Below are positions 1-8,660 of a stretch of 64,000 nucleotides of DNA, in pieces (the first letter of the stretch is position 1; every line of letters begins with the position of its first letter). A model generated the notes under the pieces. That model was given only the letters and a program-made list of their open reading frames with translations, was not told the DNA's origin and ran no database searches. The stretch is from Marinifilum flexuosum. Its GTDB lineage: Bacteria; Bacteroidota; Bacteroidia; Bacteroidales; Marinifilaceae. A program made the position numbers and the translations under genes. The DNA lies in contig NZ_RAPQ01000008.1 of NCBI RefSeq assembly GCF_003610555.1, positions 1,294,490 through 1,358,489 of the forward strand, written 5' to 3'.

Positions 1-1208
1 AACCAGGATCTCAACTGACAAATCATACCATAATTCCCTTTCGATACATTTCTACGATTGGTAATATCCAGTAGTTCACGCATTGCCTTGGTTGGGAAAG
101 GTGTTGTTAATGGACTTTTAATCAACTTGCCATCCTTGCTTGGAACATACCAATCAGGATCAGATGTTTTATCGTAAATGGTTCCCTCAAAAGTTGAACG
201 TTGAAATTCCATGATATCCTGAACAGAAACCTTTTTCTCCGGTTTAACCGAAAAAGGATACATGGAAATGTCTTCTACATATTGGTGGTAAGCATCTTGC
301 CCTTTAAAAGGATCACTTAACTTTCTGTTTGGCCATTCTTTAAAATTTGGAGCATATTTAGAGTAGAACAACCAAAATCTTCCGCTCGACCATTCACGAA
401 GGGTAGGGCTGTATGCCTCTTGCCAAATAAATGGTTTGCCCGATTTTGGATTGTACCAAGCATGATCGATAGCAACTTGCTTGTAATTCTTTGAAGCCAT
501 AAACCATTCAGGTTTGCTTAAATCGATCTCTTTAATGATACTCCAGTTAGGAACAATGGCAATGTGATCATCCGGAACTCTTTGCGCAGCCCAAATTGCT
601 CCTGATTTACCTGAGTTTGGTTCCCAATCTTTACCTACAGCCACAATTTCAAGTACCCAAACTTCATTCGGGTCTGCTATGCATAATGCTTCTGATTCAG
701 GTCCACATGATGGCAAGAATCCATATTCCTCCATTAGTGAAGTGATTAGTTTGATGGCTTCACGTGCAGTTTTACATCTTTGCAGGGCAAAAATCTGAGC
801 CTGCTCAACAGTCATAATTTGCTTACCGGATTCTCTGTCGACCTGCAACTCTTTCTTCTGACTTAAAGTACTTTCCGCAATAGCCAGCTGAAACTCATTC
901 ATGTGAGAGTAAGCAGAATGAAAGTAAGTATAAGTTTGTCGAACTTGTGGGATATAGCCAAGTATTTCACCATATTCTTCCAACCCACCGTTGATTTCCT
1001 GTAATCCATAATAAACAGGAGTTTTTGATCCTGTAGGAAACTTTCGCCCATGAACTACTCTAATTCTGGTATCATTTCCTCCATAGGTGTGAGATGTAAT
1101 TACAGAACCATCAACTGTAGCTTTTTTGCCCGCTACAATATCGGTGCAAGCATGACTCTTTGGTAAAGTCAGGCAAGCTAAGATTGTAAGCAAAACTAGT
1201 TTTTTCAT
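1..1208 (-). CDS. C69 family dipeptidase, 3' part cut by window edge
   Basis: The reading frame begins at the ATG complementary to 1206-1208 and stays open to the left edge, so about 400 residues are visible and the C-terminus is missing. The N-terminus is a signal peptide (MKKLVLLTILACL...) followed directly by Cys21 in ACTDIVAGKKATVDGS; in the C69 (Ntn-hydrolase, PepD-type) family the nucleophile is this cysteine, exposed by processing. The family hydrolyses dipeptides and here is probably periplasmic. It lies 143 bases downstream of the S37 peptidase gene on the same strand, behind a palindromic repeat, so it may be a distal gene of the peptidase operon or its own unit. The family call is from motif and overall sequence appearance. 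Confidence 0.88.
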   Translation of the reverse strand, partial: MKKLVLLTILACLTLPKSHACTDIVAGKKATVDGSVITSHTYGGNDTRIRVVHGRKFPTGSKTPVYYGLQEINGGLEEYGEILGYIPQVRQTYTYFHSAYSHMNEFQLAIAESTLSQKKELQVDRESGKQIMTVEQAQIFALQRCKTAREAIKLITSLMEEYGFLPSCGPESEALCIADPNEVWVLEIVAVGKDWEPNSGKSGAIWAAQRVPDDHIAIVPNWSIIKEIDLSKPEWFMASKNYKQVAIDHAWYNPKSGKPFIWQEAYSPTLREWSSGRFWLFYSKYAPNFKEWPNRKLSDPFKGQDAYHQYVEDISMYPFSVKPEKKVSVQDIMEFQRSTFEGTIYDKTSDPDWYVPSKDGKLIKSPLTTPFPTKAMRELLDITNRRNVSKGNYGMICQLRSW

Positions 1209-1288
1209 AAGAATTGAGTTTTTGTTTTTTACATCCCCAGTTGCCCACCTTGAATATAGGACTTGTGACTACTAAATTTTGTAGTTCC

Positions 1289-1349
1289 AACTCCCCTCTT
1301 GAGAGGGGATAAAGGGGAGTGTTTTAATTACTCATTACTAATTATTCAT
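1289..1349. repeat. REP-like palindromic element with AT-rich tail
   Basis: Two alternative hairpins are nested here: CCCCTC-TTGA-GAGGGG (1293-1308) and an outer ACTCCCCT/AGGGGAGT pair (1290-1297 with 1313-1320). An AT-rich run of imperfect ATTACTCATTA/ATTATTCATTA repeats follows (about 1327-1353). G/C-rich palindromes of this look are common as dispersed intergenic elements in Bacteroidota, which is recalled knowledge and was not tested here. It separates the S37 and C69 genes and could also act as an intercistronic hairpin. Confidence 0.5.
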
Positions 1350-1351
1350 TA

Positions 1352-2644
1352 TTAATTCTCGATTGGCATTTCCAACCACTCTTCCAAGGTTCTGATAATT
1401 TCAGTTTTCATCTCAGCAGGGAAATTACGGATTCGAGTTCCATGAGATCCTTCCGGGTTTACAAACTTTTTACACTTTGTATTGTCTTTTAGATCAACTG
1501 CCGTAGCCGACCATGTATCCCATTCACCATAAATGAAAAGCATTTTTTCAGCATCAGTTTGTAACCATTTATTCACTTGAATCATCGATTCTGGATTGAA
1601 TTTCCTGATTGGTTCATTAGGAAATACATGATCGAATGTTAAGTCCTTCTCATAGTTAATGTATGGTTTAAATGGAGCTACTTCATAACTGTACATTCCA
1701 ATTTCGGTAAGTGCCTGGTGGTAGAAAGCCAAACTTGGTTTCAAGCTAATCTCATCGAAGAAATCCATGCCTGAAACACGAACCAAATGCTTAAATAAAT
1801 CCTGAGCTTTTGCATCAGGAGATGGAATATCTTCACTCTTCGTACCTCCCCATTGCCAGAAAGCAAAAGAGTATTCCAAAATGGCAAGGTCAAGAGCCTT
1901 TTTCAATCCCATTGAAAATGAATATCCTTTCTTTTCAGCATGAGTTTTTGCTAGAGGAAGAAGCTCTTTCTTGTTTTTAAAACAAGCCAATTGGAACTGG
2001 TAAATCTTATCTCTGCATTCCTTGCTGCCAACTGTTGCCAGGTGTTTGTGTATTCTCTTGTCTTCTCTTGCTAAATTCTGAGGAGCTACATAAGGAACAC
2101 TTACATCAACATCATTTGGGTAGAAAAAGCGGTGGTAAATGGTTGTTTGTCCACCTTTACTAATACCCGTAGTAATCCATTTGTTCTTGTAAATTTTCTT
2201 TAATGCTTGTATTACTTTGTGTTGATCCGCTGCGGCTTGCTTGATATTTAAATATTTCCAATCCAGGCTATCAGGCATTGAATTCTTAAAATATCTATGC
2301 TCAATGGTCAATTGATTGGCATTTAAAAGTTTGCTCAATTCACCAGCTTTTTCTGTCCAGATATTATAACCCTGAATCTCAACAACCATTGGTTTTTCAA
2401 TGGCATGATGCCCCAATAGCACTCTTTGTTTAAATGTTCCGGCTTCAGGATTTTCATGATCCAAAGGTTGAGTGAAATACAATTCATAGTATTCGGCATA
2501 TGTTGTATCGCCGGTAATTTTTTGAACTGTTACATCAGGAATTTGATTTAGTTTCTCTTCCAATGTTAAAGGTTGAGTACAAGCAGCAAGTCCAATGCTT
2601 AGTACAAAAAGAAGAGAGATAATTTTAGTGCTTAGTTTATTCAT
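1352..2644 (-). CDS. S37-family tripeptidyl aminopeptidase, lipoprotein
   Basis: This 430-residue protein has a lipoprotein signal with lipobox LAAC (Cys22), so it is probably anchored in the envelope. It carries the alpha/beta-hydrolase nucleophile motif GISKGG (Ser162), a late LFIYGEWDTWSA segment that supplies the acid, and EGSHG for the histidine. The G-x-S-K-G-G form with FTQPLDH near residue 57 is typical of the S37 (PS-10) peptidases, known from Streptomyces as prolyl tripeptidyl or tripeptidyl aminopeptidases. It is 16 bases downstream of the hydroxyproline dehydratase gene, so it is very likely cotranscribed with it. The expected role is removal of tripeptides, often Pro-containing, from imported peptides; substrate specificity is inferred. 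Confidence 0.85.
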   Translation of the reverse strand: MNKLSTKIISLLFVLSIGLAACTQPLTLEEKLNQIPDVTVQKITGDTTYAEYYELYFTQPLDHENPEAGTFKQRVLLGHHAIEKPMVVEIQGYNIWTEKAGELSKLLNANQLTIEHRYFKNSMPDSLDWKYLNIKQAAADQHKVIQALKKIYKNKWITTGISKGGQTTIYHRFFYPNDVDVSVPYVAPQNLAREDKRIHKHLATVGSKECRDKIYQFQLACFKNKKELLPLAKTHAEKKGYSFSMGLKKALDLAILEYSFAFWQWGGTKSEDIPSPDAKAQDLFKHLVRVSGMDFFDEISLKPSLAFYHQALTEIGMYSYEVAPFKPYINYEKDLTFDHVFPNEPIRKFNPESMIQVNKWLQTDAEKMLFIYGEWDTWSATAVDLKDNTKCKKFVNPEGSHGTRIRNFPAEMKTEIIRTLEEWLEMPIEN

Positions 2645-2659
2645 GATTAGATTTTGTTT

Positions 2660-3706
2660 TTATCTGAAAATAAATCCATCCTTTAATGGATCATTTGGAT
2701 CGAAATAGAATTCATTTTGTCCGGTAATCGAAGCTGTACCACTTACTTCAGGAATGATTGCATCAATTCCTTCATAATCGCAGCATTCAACCACTTTTAC
2801 ACTCATGCAAGTACCTAAAATACTTTCGATGATAATTTCTTCATCTTGCTTCAGTTCACCTTTGGCATAATGTATGGCAGCTCGTCCGCTAACACCCGAT
2901 CCTGTTGATGATCGATCAACTTCTCCTTCAGCGAAAATGCATACATTTCTAGTATGGTGATTAGGATCTTTGGCTTCGCCAATAAAAATTGTTCCGTACA
3001 AGAAACTCAAATCCTCTTCTACCGGATGCTTGATTTCAAACTGATCCATTACAGCATATTTGATTTTTCTGCCGTAATCAATTAATCGGTTATAATCCGT
3101 TTCGTCTAATTTTAATCCTAAGTCTTCGGCTTGTACATAGGCATAAAAAGCTCCACCATAACCAATATCAAACTTTACCTTTCCAATTTCCGGAACATCA
3201 ACAATTTGATCTTTTAAAGGCATAAAAGAAGGAACATTTTGAAAAGAAACTTTTTCAACTTTCCCATTCTTTCTGAATGCTTTACAGGTAATTCTTCCCG
3301 GAGGAGCATCAATTTTAATCGTTGGATTTTGTTCTTCACGAACAATCATGCCTGTATCCAGAACCAATGTTACCAAGGCAATCATTGCGTGACCGCACAT
3401 GGTGCTGTATCCTTCGTTGTGTAAAAAGAAAGTTCCAAAATCACCATCCTCGGTAGTAGCTTCAGTAATAATCGCTCCATACATATCTGCATGTCCGCGA
3501 GGTTCCCACATGGTTCCCGTTCTGATGTAATCAAAATGATCTCTAAAATACCTTCTCTTTTCCAGTATGGTATTTCCTTTTATTTCAGGAAGTCCACTTG
3601 TATAAACTCTTAAAGGTTCACCTCCGGTATGAAGATCAATGGTTTTGATTTTTAACCAATCTTCCGGGGCTTTCCAGTTCCAGTTATCTGTAATTTTCAT
3701 AGCCAA
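2660..3706 (-). CDS. trans-3-hydroxy-L-proline dehydratase (proline racemase family)
   Basis: This 348-residue member of the proline racemase fold has the first catalytic cysteine in MCGHAMIAL (Cys104). The second position, Cys in proline racemase and 4-hydroxyproline 2-epimerase (DRSPCG), is Thr268 in DRSSTGSGVSGR. The Cys/Thr pair is the established signature of trans-3-hydroxy-L-proline dehydratase (human L3HYPDH type), which makes delta1-pyrroline-2-carboxylate. The gene sits 4 bases after the S9 peptidase gene, and two genes further upstream encodes an ornithine cyclodeaminase/mu-crystallin family enzyme, the class that reduces that product to L-proline. No signal peptide is seen, so it is cytoplasmic. 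A racemase or epimerase activity is unlikely because the second cysteine is missing. Confidence 0.88.
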   Translation of the reverse strand: MAMKITDNWNWKAPEDWLKIKTIDLHTGGEPLRVYTSGLPEIKGNTILEKRRYFRDHFDYIRTGTMWEPRGHADMYGAIITEATTEDGDFGTFFLHNEGYSTMCGHAMIALVTLVLDTGMIVREEQNPTIKIDAPPGRITCKAFRKNGKVEKVSFQNVPSFMPLKDQIVDVPEIGKVKFDIGYGGAFYAYVQAEDLGLKLDETDYNRLIDYGRKIKYAVMDQFEIKHPVEEDLSFLYGTIFIGEAKDPNHHTRNVCIFAEGEVDRSSTGSGVSGRAAIHYAKGELKQDEEIIIESILGTCMSVKVVECCDYEGIDAIIPEVSGTASITGQNEFYFDPNDPLKDGFIFR

Positions 3707-3710
3707 TTGA

Positions 3711-5969
3711 TTAGTTGATTTTGAATTCTTTTGGCGCTTGTTTGTGCATCAGGTAATTTACAAAGAAGTCCCAACGCTTGCGAATAAAATATTTGTCATA
3801 GTAGCAAGTACCATGATCCTTACCAGGAAGCAGAATTAATTCAAAATCCTTATTCGCTTTAATAAATTCATCAGCCATACGAATTGAAGCTGCAGGGTTC
3901 ACATTATTGTCCATATTCCCATGAACCATCAACAGTTTTCCTTCTAGTTTATCAGCCAAAAAGAAGTTTGATTGTTCGTCATAGTGCTTTTCAGCCGGGA
4001 ATCCCATGTACAATTCAGGCCACCATGCTTTTGCACTTCTGTGGTCGTGATTTCCTGCTGAGGATACACCAACTTTATAAAAATCAGGATGAGTTAATAG
4101 TGCATGTGTAGCATCATAACCTCCTGCAGAGTGTCCGTAAATTCCAACATTATTTACATCCATGTATGGATATTTTTTAGCAAGATCTTTGATTGCTTTG
4201 ATATGATCTGGTGCACCGATATCACCCAGGTTTTTATAGGAAACATCGTGGAATTTTTTCGATCTAAAAGCAGAACCCAATCCATCAACTGTAACTACAA
4301 CAAAACCAATTTGTGCCATGGGAACATCCATGTTGATTAATCCACGACGGAAAGTTTTAGGTGTTCGAATGGTTTGTGGTCCTGAATAGGTGCCATCAAT
4401 AACCGGATAAGATATTGAAGCATCTAATTTGAATGGTCTAAAAATTACACCATAAATATCGGTTTCATTATCTCTACCTTTTACCGTGTAAACTTCAGGT
4501 GCTTTCCAACCCATTTTAATAATGTCCTCAATGTCTGTTTTGGCAACATTTATTACAGTTTTGCCATTTTTAGCACTTCTAACCACAAAGTGATCCGGAA
4601 GATCTACACGAGAGTAATTGTCGAATATGTATTTGCCATTAGGGCTTATGTTACAAGTATGGTAGGCATTTTCAGGTGATAACAATTTCATGCCATTTCC
4701 ATCAAAATTGATAGAGTAGAGGTAAGTGTAGTAAGGATCTCCTTTTTCATTTCCATTTGCTCTGAAGTAGATTTTCTTCTTTTTATAGTCTACTTTGCAG
4801 ATTTCCCTTACAACAAATTCACCCTTCGTAATTTGGTTTTTTAACTCACCACTTGCATAATCGTATCGGTAAATATGGTGCCAACCATCTTTCTCAGATG
4901 ACCAAATTACATCATCCGTATCTTTATTTACTTTATAGATGTGCATGTTTGGATCGACATAGGTATCAGCTGTTTCTGAAACAATTGTTCTGCTTTTACC
5001 AGTTTCCACATCTACCTCTATCAATTCTCTTTTTTGATATCCACGATAGTATCTTAAAGTATAGGCTTTTGTGTTCGATTTCCATTGAAAGCCATACTCC
5101 AGAAAAGTTGCATTTTCAGGAAGATCGCAATCAATTGTTTTGCCTGTTTCCGTATCAAAAATTACATACGATACTCTGGTAAGGTCTTTGTCGCCGGCAA
5201 TGGGTCTTTCATAAGAATAAACTTCCGCTCTAAATCCATCTTTTGGTTTAGATTGATACATGAAAAGCTTTTGCGTATGCTTGCGATTGTACTTTGTGCA
5301 TATCAAGTATCTTGAATCAGGAGACCAATAGGCATCAATCTCGTATTCCATTTGTTGATTCTTGCTCTCATTTCGAACAAAGTACCAGGAAATGGAGGTT
5401 CCATAACTCAATTCTTCATTGCCATCTGTGCTCAACTGCTTTTTCTCATCGCCAGATTTAAGAAATAGATTGTAATCTTTAATAAACGCTATTTTTTCCT
5501 TGTCTGGCGATACCAATTCTTGACTCGTGTATTTCTTTGGTTTATCTCTTTTCGAAACATTATAGGATACTAAATCAACTGACAGTAAGAAGGTATCCAA
5601 TTTAAAATCAAGTTCTTTTTGATTTTTGAGTTTGATGTTTTTTAATTTTAATCCGTAGCTTTTTAATTCTTTACCAGTGTATGAGCTAAGGATCTCGCTC
5701 ATTTTTTGGTGATCGAAAAGCTCTTTTTGTTTTTTGTTTTTAATATCAACAAGAAAGTATTCTGTACCTTTTCTAGTTTTTGTACTGTACCAAAGGGAAT
5801 CACCCTTTCCAATCCAATTGGGATATATATTGCTATTGTAAATTTTACTTTCGATATTGTTCCAAAGCCATTTTTCAGCTTCCTGGTAATTTTTTAGCTC
5901 TCCTTGGGCAAATAATTTGCATGAGCTAAGGATTATAACGAATAGGAGTATGTATGGAGTTCGTTTCAT
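3711..5969 (-). CDS. DPP-IV-like S9 prolyl oligopeptidase family peptidase
   Basis: The 752-residue exported protein starts with a signal peptide (MKRTPYILLFVIILSSCKLFAQG). Roughly residues 100-480 form the DPP-IV N-terminal beta-propeller region and residues 540-745 the S9 catalytic domain, with nucleophile motif GHSAGG (Ser near 614), Asp near 687 (GNMDNN) and His near 719 (GKDHG). Classical DPP-IV has GWSYGG at the nucleophile, so this is a divergent S9B relative, but it probably still releases Xaa-Pro-type dipeptides in the periplasm. The SSC in the signal region could alternatively be a lipobox. It is 1 base downstream of the reductase gene and 4 bases upstream of the hydroxyproline dehydratase gene, so all are in one operon. 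Confidence 0.88.
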   Translation of the reverse strand: MKRTPYILLFVIILSSCKLFAQGELKNYQEAEKWLWNNIESKIYNSNIYPNWIGKGDSLWYSTKTRKGTEYFLVDIKNKKQKELFDHQKMSEILSSYTGKELKSYGLKLKNIKLKNQKELDFKLDTFLLSVDLVSYNVSKRDKPKKYTSQELVSPDKEKIAFIKDYNLFLKSGDEKKQLSTDGNEELSYGTSISWYFVRNESKNQQMEYEIDAYWSPDSRYLICTKYNRKHTQKLFMYQSKPKDGFRAEVYSYERPIAGDKDLTRVSYVIFDTETGKTIDCDLPENATFLEYGFQWKSNTKAYTLRYYRGYQKRELIEVDVETGKSRTIVSETADTYVDPNMHIYKVNKDTDDVIWSSEKDGWHHIYRYDYASGELKNQITKGEFVVREICKVDYKKKKIYFRANGNEKGDPYYTYLYSINFDGNGMKLLSPENAYHTCNISPNGKYIFDNYSRVDLPDHFVVRSAKNGKTVINVAKTDIEDIIKMGWKAPEVYTVKGRDNETDIYGVIFRPFKLDASISYPVIDGTYSGPQTIRTPKTFRRGLINMDVPMAQIGFVVVTVDGLGSAFRSKKFHDVSYKNLGDIGAPDHIKAIKDLAKKYPYMDVNNVGIYGHSAGGYDATHALLTHPDFYKVGVSSAGNHDHRSAKAWWPELYMGFPAEKHYDEQSNFFLADKLEGKLLMVHGNMDNNVNPAASIRMADEFIKANKDFELILLPGKDHGTCYYDKYFIRKRWDFFVNYLMHKQAPKEFKIN

Positions 5970-5970
5970 T

Positions 5971-6930
5971 TTATAAGTCTGCTTGGGTTCCGATATTTTC
6001 TTTAATTGCTTTTTTGTACAAATATTCAGCTACAACGACATCAAACAGTGCCATTCCTACTGATTTAAAAAAGGTAGTTCCGGTTTGGTCATATTGCTTG
6101 TTAGCAATCAAATTACTAATGGTGTTCACCTGGTTTTCCTGCAAGAGATTATTTTCCAGAGGCGTTGCGATATCTCCACTTTCTTTTGCTGCAAAAGGAG
6201 TATCCACCCATACCTTTGTAATTTGTGAAAACAGAGCATCAGGGAATTCTCTCATGTTTGGTTTGTATGATCCTATCCCAATAAAACATTTGTCTTTAAG
6301 TAAGTTCCGATCATTGGGAATTACAGGGTTTTCTGAGCTTGTCGCACAAACAATGATATCTGATTTTTTGACTAACTCTTCAGATGAATTCATACCATTA
6401 AATTCTATTTCAGGTAATTTCTTTTGAAGTTTATTAATGAATTCAGTTAGCTTCTTATCATCCAAATCAAATACATTGATTTTTTTTATGGGACGCACGG
6501 TACAAGCAAATAATGCTTGAGTAAATCCTTGAGTTCCTGTTCCAATAATTCCAACACTTTCGGATGATTCTTTACTGATGTACTTCATGCCAGTTGCTCC
6601 AACAGCACCGGTTCTTATTGCTGTTAATGCTGCTCCATTCAATAAAGCCAACGGTTCACCTGTTTCGGAATCATTTAAAATCATGTTTCCATAAATGGAA
6701 GGTTTTCCAATAGTTTGATTTTTGGGATTTACACTAACCAATTTTGTGCCGAAATACTGACTTGTGAAACATGGCATCAACAATAAGGTGATGTCATCAT
6801 AGTGTGCATGCATTCTATCTGGCATATTAAAATTGCCTTCATGAAATACATTAAAAGCCTTTTCTATTGCTTCCAGAACCTCACTTCTTGAGAGTAAGCT
6901 TTCTATTTGTTTTTGGTTGAGAATTAGCAT
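5971..6930 (-). CDS. Ornithine cyclodeaminase/mu-crystallin family enzyme, probable pyrroline-2-carboxylate reductase
   Basis: The protein has a Rossmann motif (GIIGTGTQG) and the family signature around GTKLVSVNP. The frame is open to a GTG at 6969, but the ATG at 6930 (MLILNQKQIE) is where homology normally begins, giving 319 residues; the upstream GTG has an AGGAGG directly abutting it, which is too close to act. The family includes ornithine cyclodeaminase, alanine dehydrogenase and delta1-pyrroline-2-carboxylate reductase (LhpI). Because the same operon encodes the trans-3-hydroxy-L-proline dehydratase that produces pyrroline-2-carboxylate, reduction to L-proline is the favoured role. 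This is a contextual inference; cofactor and substrate cannot be read from the sequence alone. Confidence 0.8.
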   Translation of the reverse strand: MLILNQKQIESLLSRSEVLEAIEKAFNVFHEGNFNMPDRMHAHYDDITLLLMPCFTSQYFGTKLVSVNPKNQTIGKPSIYGNMILNDSETGEPLALLNGAALTAIRTGAVGATGMKYISKESSESVGIIGTGTQGFTQALFACTVRPIKKINVFDLDDKKLTEFINKLQKKLPEIEFNGMNSSEELVKKSDIIVCATSSENPVIPNDRNLLKDKCFIGIGSYKPNMREFPDALFSQITKVWVDTPFAAKESGDIATPLENNLLQENQVNTISNLIANKQYDQTGTTFFKSVGMALFDVVVAEYLYKKAIKENIGTQADL

Positions 6931-6993
6931 GGATTCAAAAATGGCGGAGGGGAGTTTTAAAGTTCTCACCCTCCTGATGGAAACAAAAACTAA

Positions 6994-8376
6994 CTATGAT
7001 CTTTGAGATTCTACATCTTCAATGGTTTTTGGAATAGGCTTACCTAAAAGACGGGCTCCATCATTGGTAATTAAGAAATCTTCTTCATTTCTTAAGCCTC
7101 CAAAATCTTTATATTGTTCTACTTTATCGTAATTGATAAAATCGGTGAATTTCTTTTCAGCTTTCCATCTATCAATCAATTCAGGAATAAAATAGATTCC
7201 CGGTTCGATTGTCAAAACGAATCCAGCTTCTAGTTCTCTTCCCAGTCGCAATGATTTTAAACCAAACTGAGTGCTTTTTGCTTCGCCATTGTAACCTACA
7301 TATACTTCTCCAAGATTTTCCATATCGTGAACATCCAAGCCCATCATATGTCCAAGTCCACATTGGAAAAATAAAGCATGTGCACCTTGCTGAACAGCTT
7401 CATCCATATCCCCTTTCATGAAACCCATTTGTTTCATTCCTTCAGCAATGGTTTTACAAGCTTTCAAGTGTACATCTTTAAATCGAACACCTGGTCTTAG
7501 TTCTGCAATGGCAGCTTCATGTGCATTTAATGCGATTTGATAAATTTCTCTTTGACGTTCTGTGAAAGTTTTGCTCACAGGGAAGGTGCTCGACATGTCT
7601 CCAGCGTAATGCATACCATTTTCAGCACCACAATCAATTAAAAGCATATCGCCACTCTTAATTGTGTTCCCGTGATAGTGATTGTGAAGGGTTTGTCCAT
7701 TTATTGTAGCAATGGTTGGAAATGAAAGCTGTCCTCCGGCTCTAATTGCAACTTCTTGTACTGCAGCAGCAATTTCCGATTCTTTCATTCCAGGTTTAGC
7801 CATTCTCATGGCAGTAAGGTGCATTTCAGCCGTAATGTTTACTGCTTCTTCAATCTGAATGATTTCTTCTTCAGATTTATAATTTCTTTGATTTACTACT
7901 GCCTGAACAAATTCTGCCGATGAGTTCTCTACCGCTTGATTTGGATGGATATTTAACCAGTTAAGCAATTTAACTTGATGTTCAGGGCGATAAGGAGGCA
8001 AGTAATGTACTTTTCTGCCTTGAGAGCTAGCCTTGCTTAGATAGTCCTGTAACTGACCAGAAGGAGCTGTTTCATAAATGCCTACAGCTTCACTTTTTTC
8101 TTTAATGGTTGGTTGGGTTCCCATCCAAACAATGTGATCGATGCTTAGTTCATCTCCGAAAATAATTTCTCGATTTTCATCGATGTCGATTATTGCATTT
8201 AATCCAGCATAATCAGATCCAAAGAAGTACAAGAATGTACTGTCTTGTCGGTAATGGTAAGTGTTATCAGCATAATTCATTCCGCATTCGTCATTTCCTA
8301 AAAATAGAAGAATGCCTGATTTTACCGTTGATTTTAATAATTCTCTACGTTTTTGATAAGTTTCTTTCGTAAACAT
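6994..8376 (-). CDS. pepP: Xaa-Pro aminopeptidase (aminopeptidase P, M24B)
   Basis: This 460-residue protein has an N-terminal creatinase/aminopeptidase P domain (about 1-150) and a C-terminal pita-bread M24 domain. The dinuclear metal ligands can be placed at Asp248 (LLIDCG), Asp260 (GDMSSTF), His343 (GLGHMMG), Glu391 (TIEPGIY) and Glu431 (LRNEED). It removes an N-terminal residue preceding proline. No signal peptide is visible, so it is cytoplasmic. It is the first gene of the five-gene proline-peptide operon; 24 bases separate its stop from the annotated outer limit of the next frame. A perfect inverted repeat lies in the 279-base region upstream. Confidence 0.93.
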   Translation of the reverse strand: MFTKETYQKRRELLKSTVKSGILLFLGNDECGMNYADNTYHYRQDSTFLYFFGSDYAGLNAIIDIDENREIIFGDELSIDHIVWMGTQPTIKEKSEAVGIYETAPSGQLQDYLSKASSQGRKVHYLPPYRPEHQVKLLNWLNIHPNQAVENSSAEFVQAVVNQRNYKSEEEIIQIEEAVNITAEMHLTAMRMAKPGMKESEIAAAVQEVAIRAGGQLSFPTIATINGQTLHNHYHGNTIKSGDMLLIDCGAENGMHYAGDMSSTFPVSKTFTERQREIYQIALNAHEAAIAELRPGVRFKDVHLKACKTIAEGMKQMGFMKGDMDEAVQQGAHALFFQCGLGHMMGLDVHDMENLGEVYVGYNGEAKSTQFGLKSLRLGRELEAGFVLTIEPGIYFIPELIDRWKAEKKFTDFINYDKVEQYKDFGGLRNEEDFLITNDGARLLGKPIPKTIEDVESQRS

Positions 8377-8499
8377 AAGATTGGGTTTATGGTGTTTTAT
8401 TAAATTCTAAAGGATATAGTTATTCCAATAGAAGACATAAATTGTTGATAAAAAAGATCTGAAATGTTCTTGCAGAGGGGAGGAATTAACAAATCCAGC

Positions 8500-8523
8500 A
8501 TTCGTACAATCCTTTGTACGAAT
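8500..8523. promoter_or_regulatory. Perfect 10-bp inverted repeat upstream of pepP operon
   Basis: ATTCGTACAA (8500-8509) and TTGTACGAAT (8514-8523) are exact inverted copies separated by TCCT. The site is 124 bases upstream of the pepP start and is not followed by a T-run on either strand, so an operator for a dimeric regulator is more likely than a terminator. No regulator gene for it is present in the window region. The rest of 8377-8655 shows no gene. Confidence 0.5.
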
Positions 8524-8627
8524 CATTGTAGCGTGTTATGTAGTCGTTGAATAAGAACATACAATTGAATTTGTCTTGGGTAAATTTAGAAAAAAAACGC
8601 TAATAATTATTTTAAAATCGAAAAAAC

Positions 8628-8660
8628 TATAACTGATTAAATAATTATTAATCAGTTATA
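8628..8660 (-). terminator. Terminator overlapping the M6 protease stop codon
   Basis: A 13-bp perfect stem (8648-8660 with 8628-8640) with a 7-base loop is followed on the minus strand by GTTTTTTCG. The stop codon of the M6 gene (8656-8658) lies inside the stem. It marks the end of the susC-susD-lysO-M6 transcript and separates it from the pepP operon. Confidence 0.75.

Noticed and set aside
6931-6969. GTG start at 6969 for the OCD-family enzyme
   Set aside because: The AGGAGG abuts the GTG, the added residues do not belong to the fold, and the ATG at 6930 starts where homology begins.
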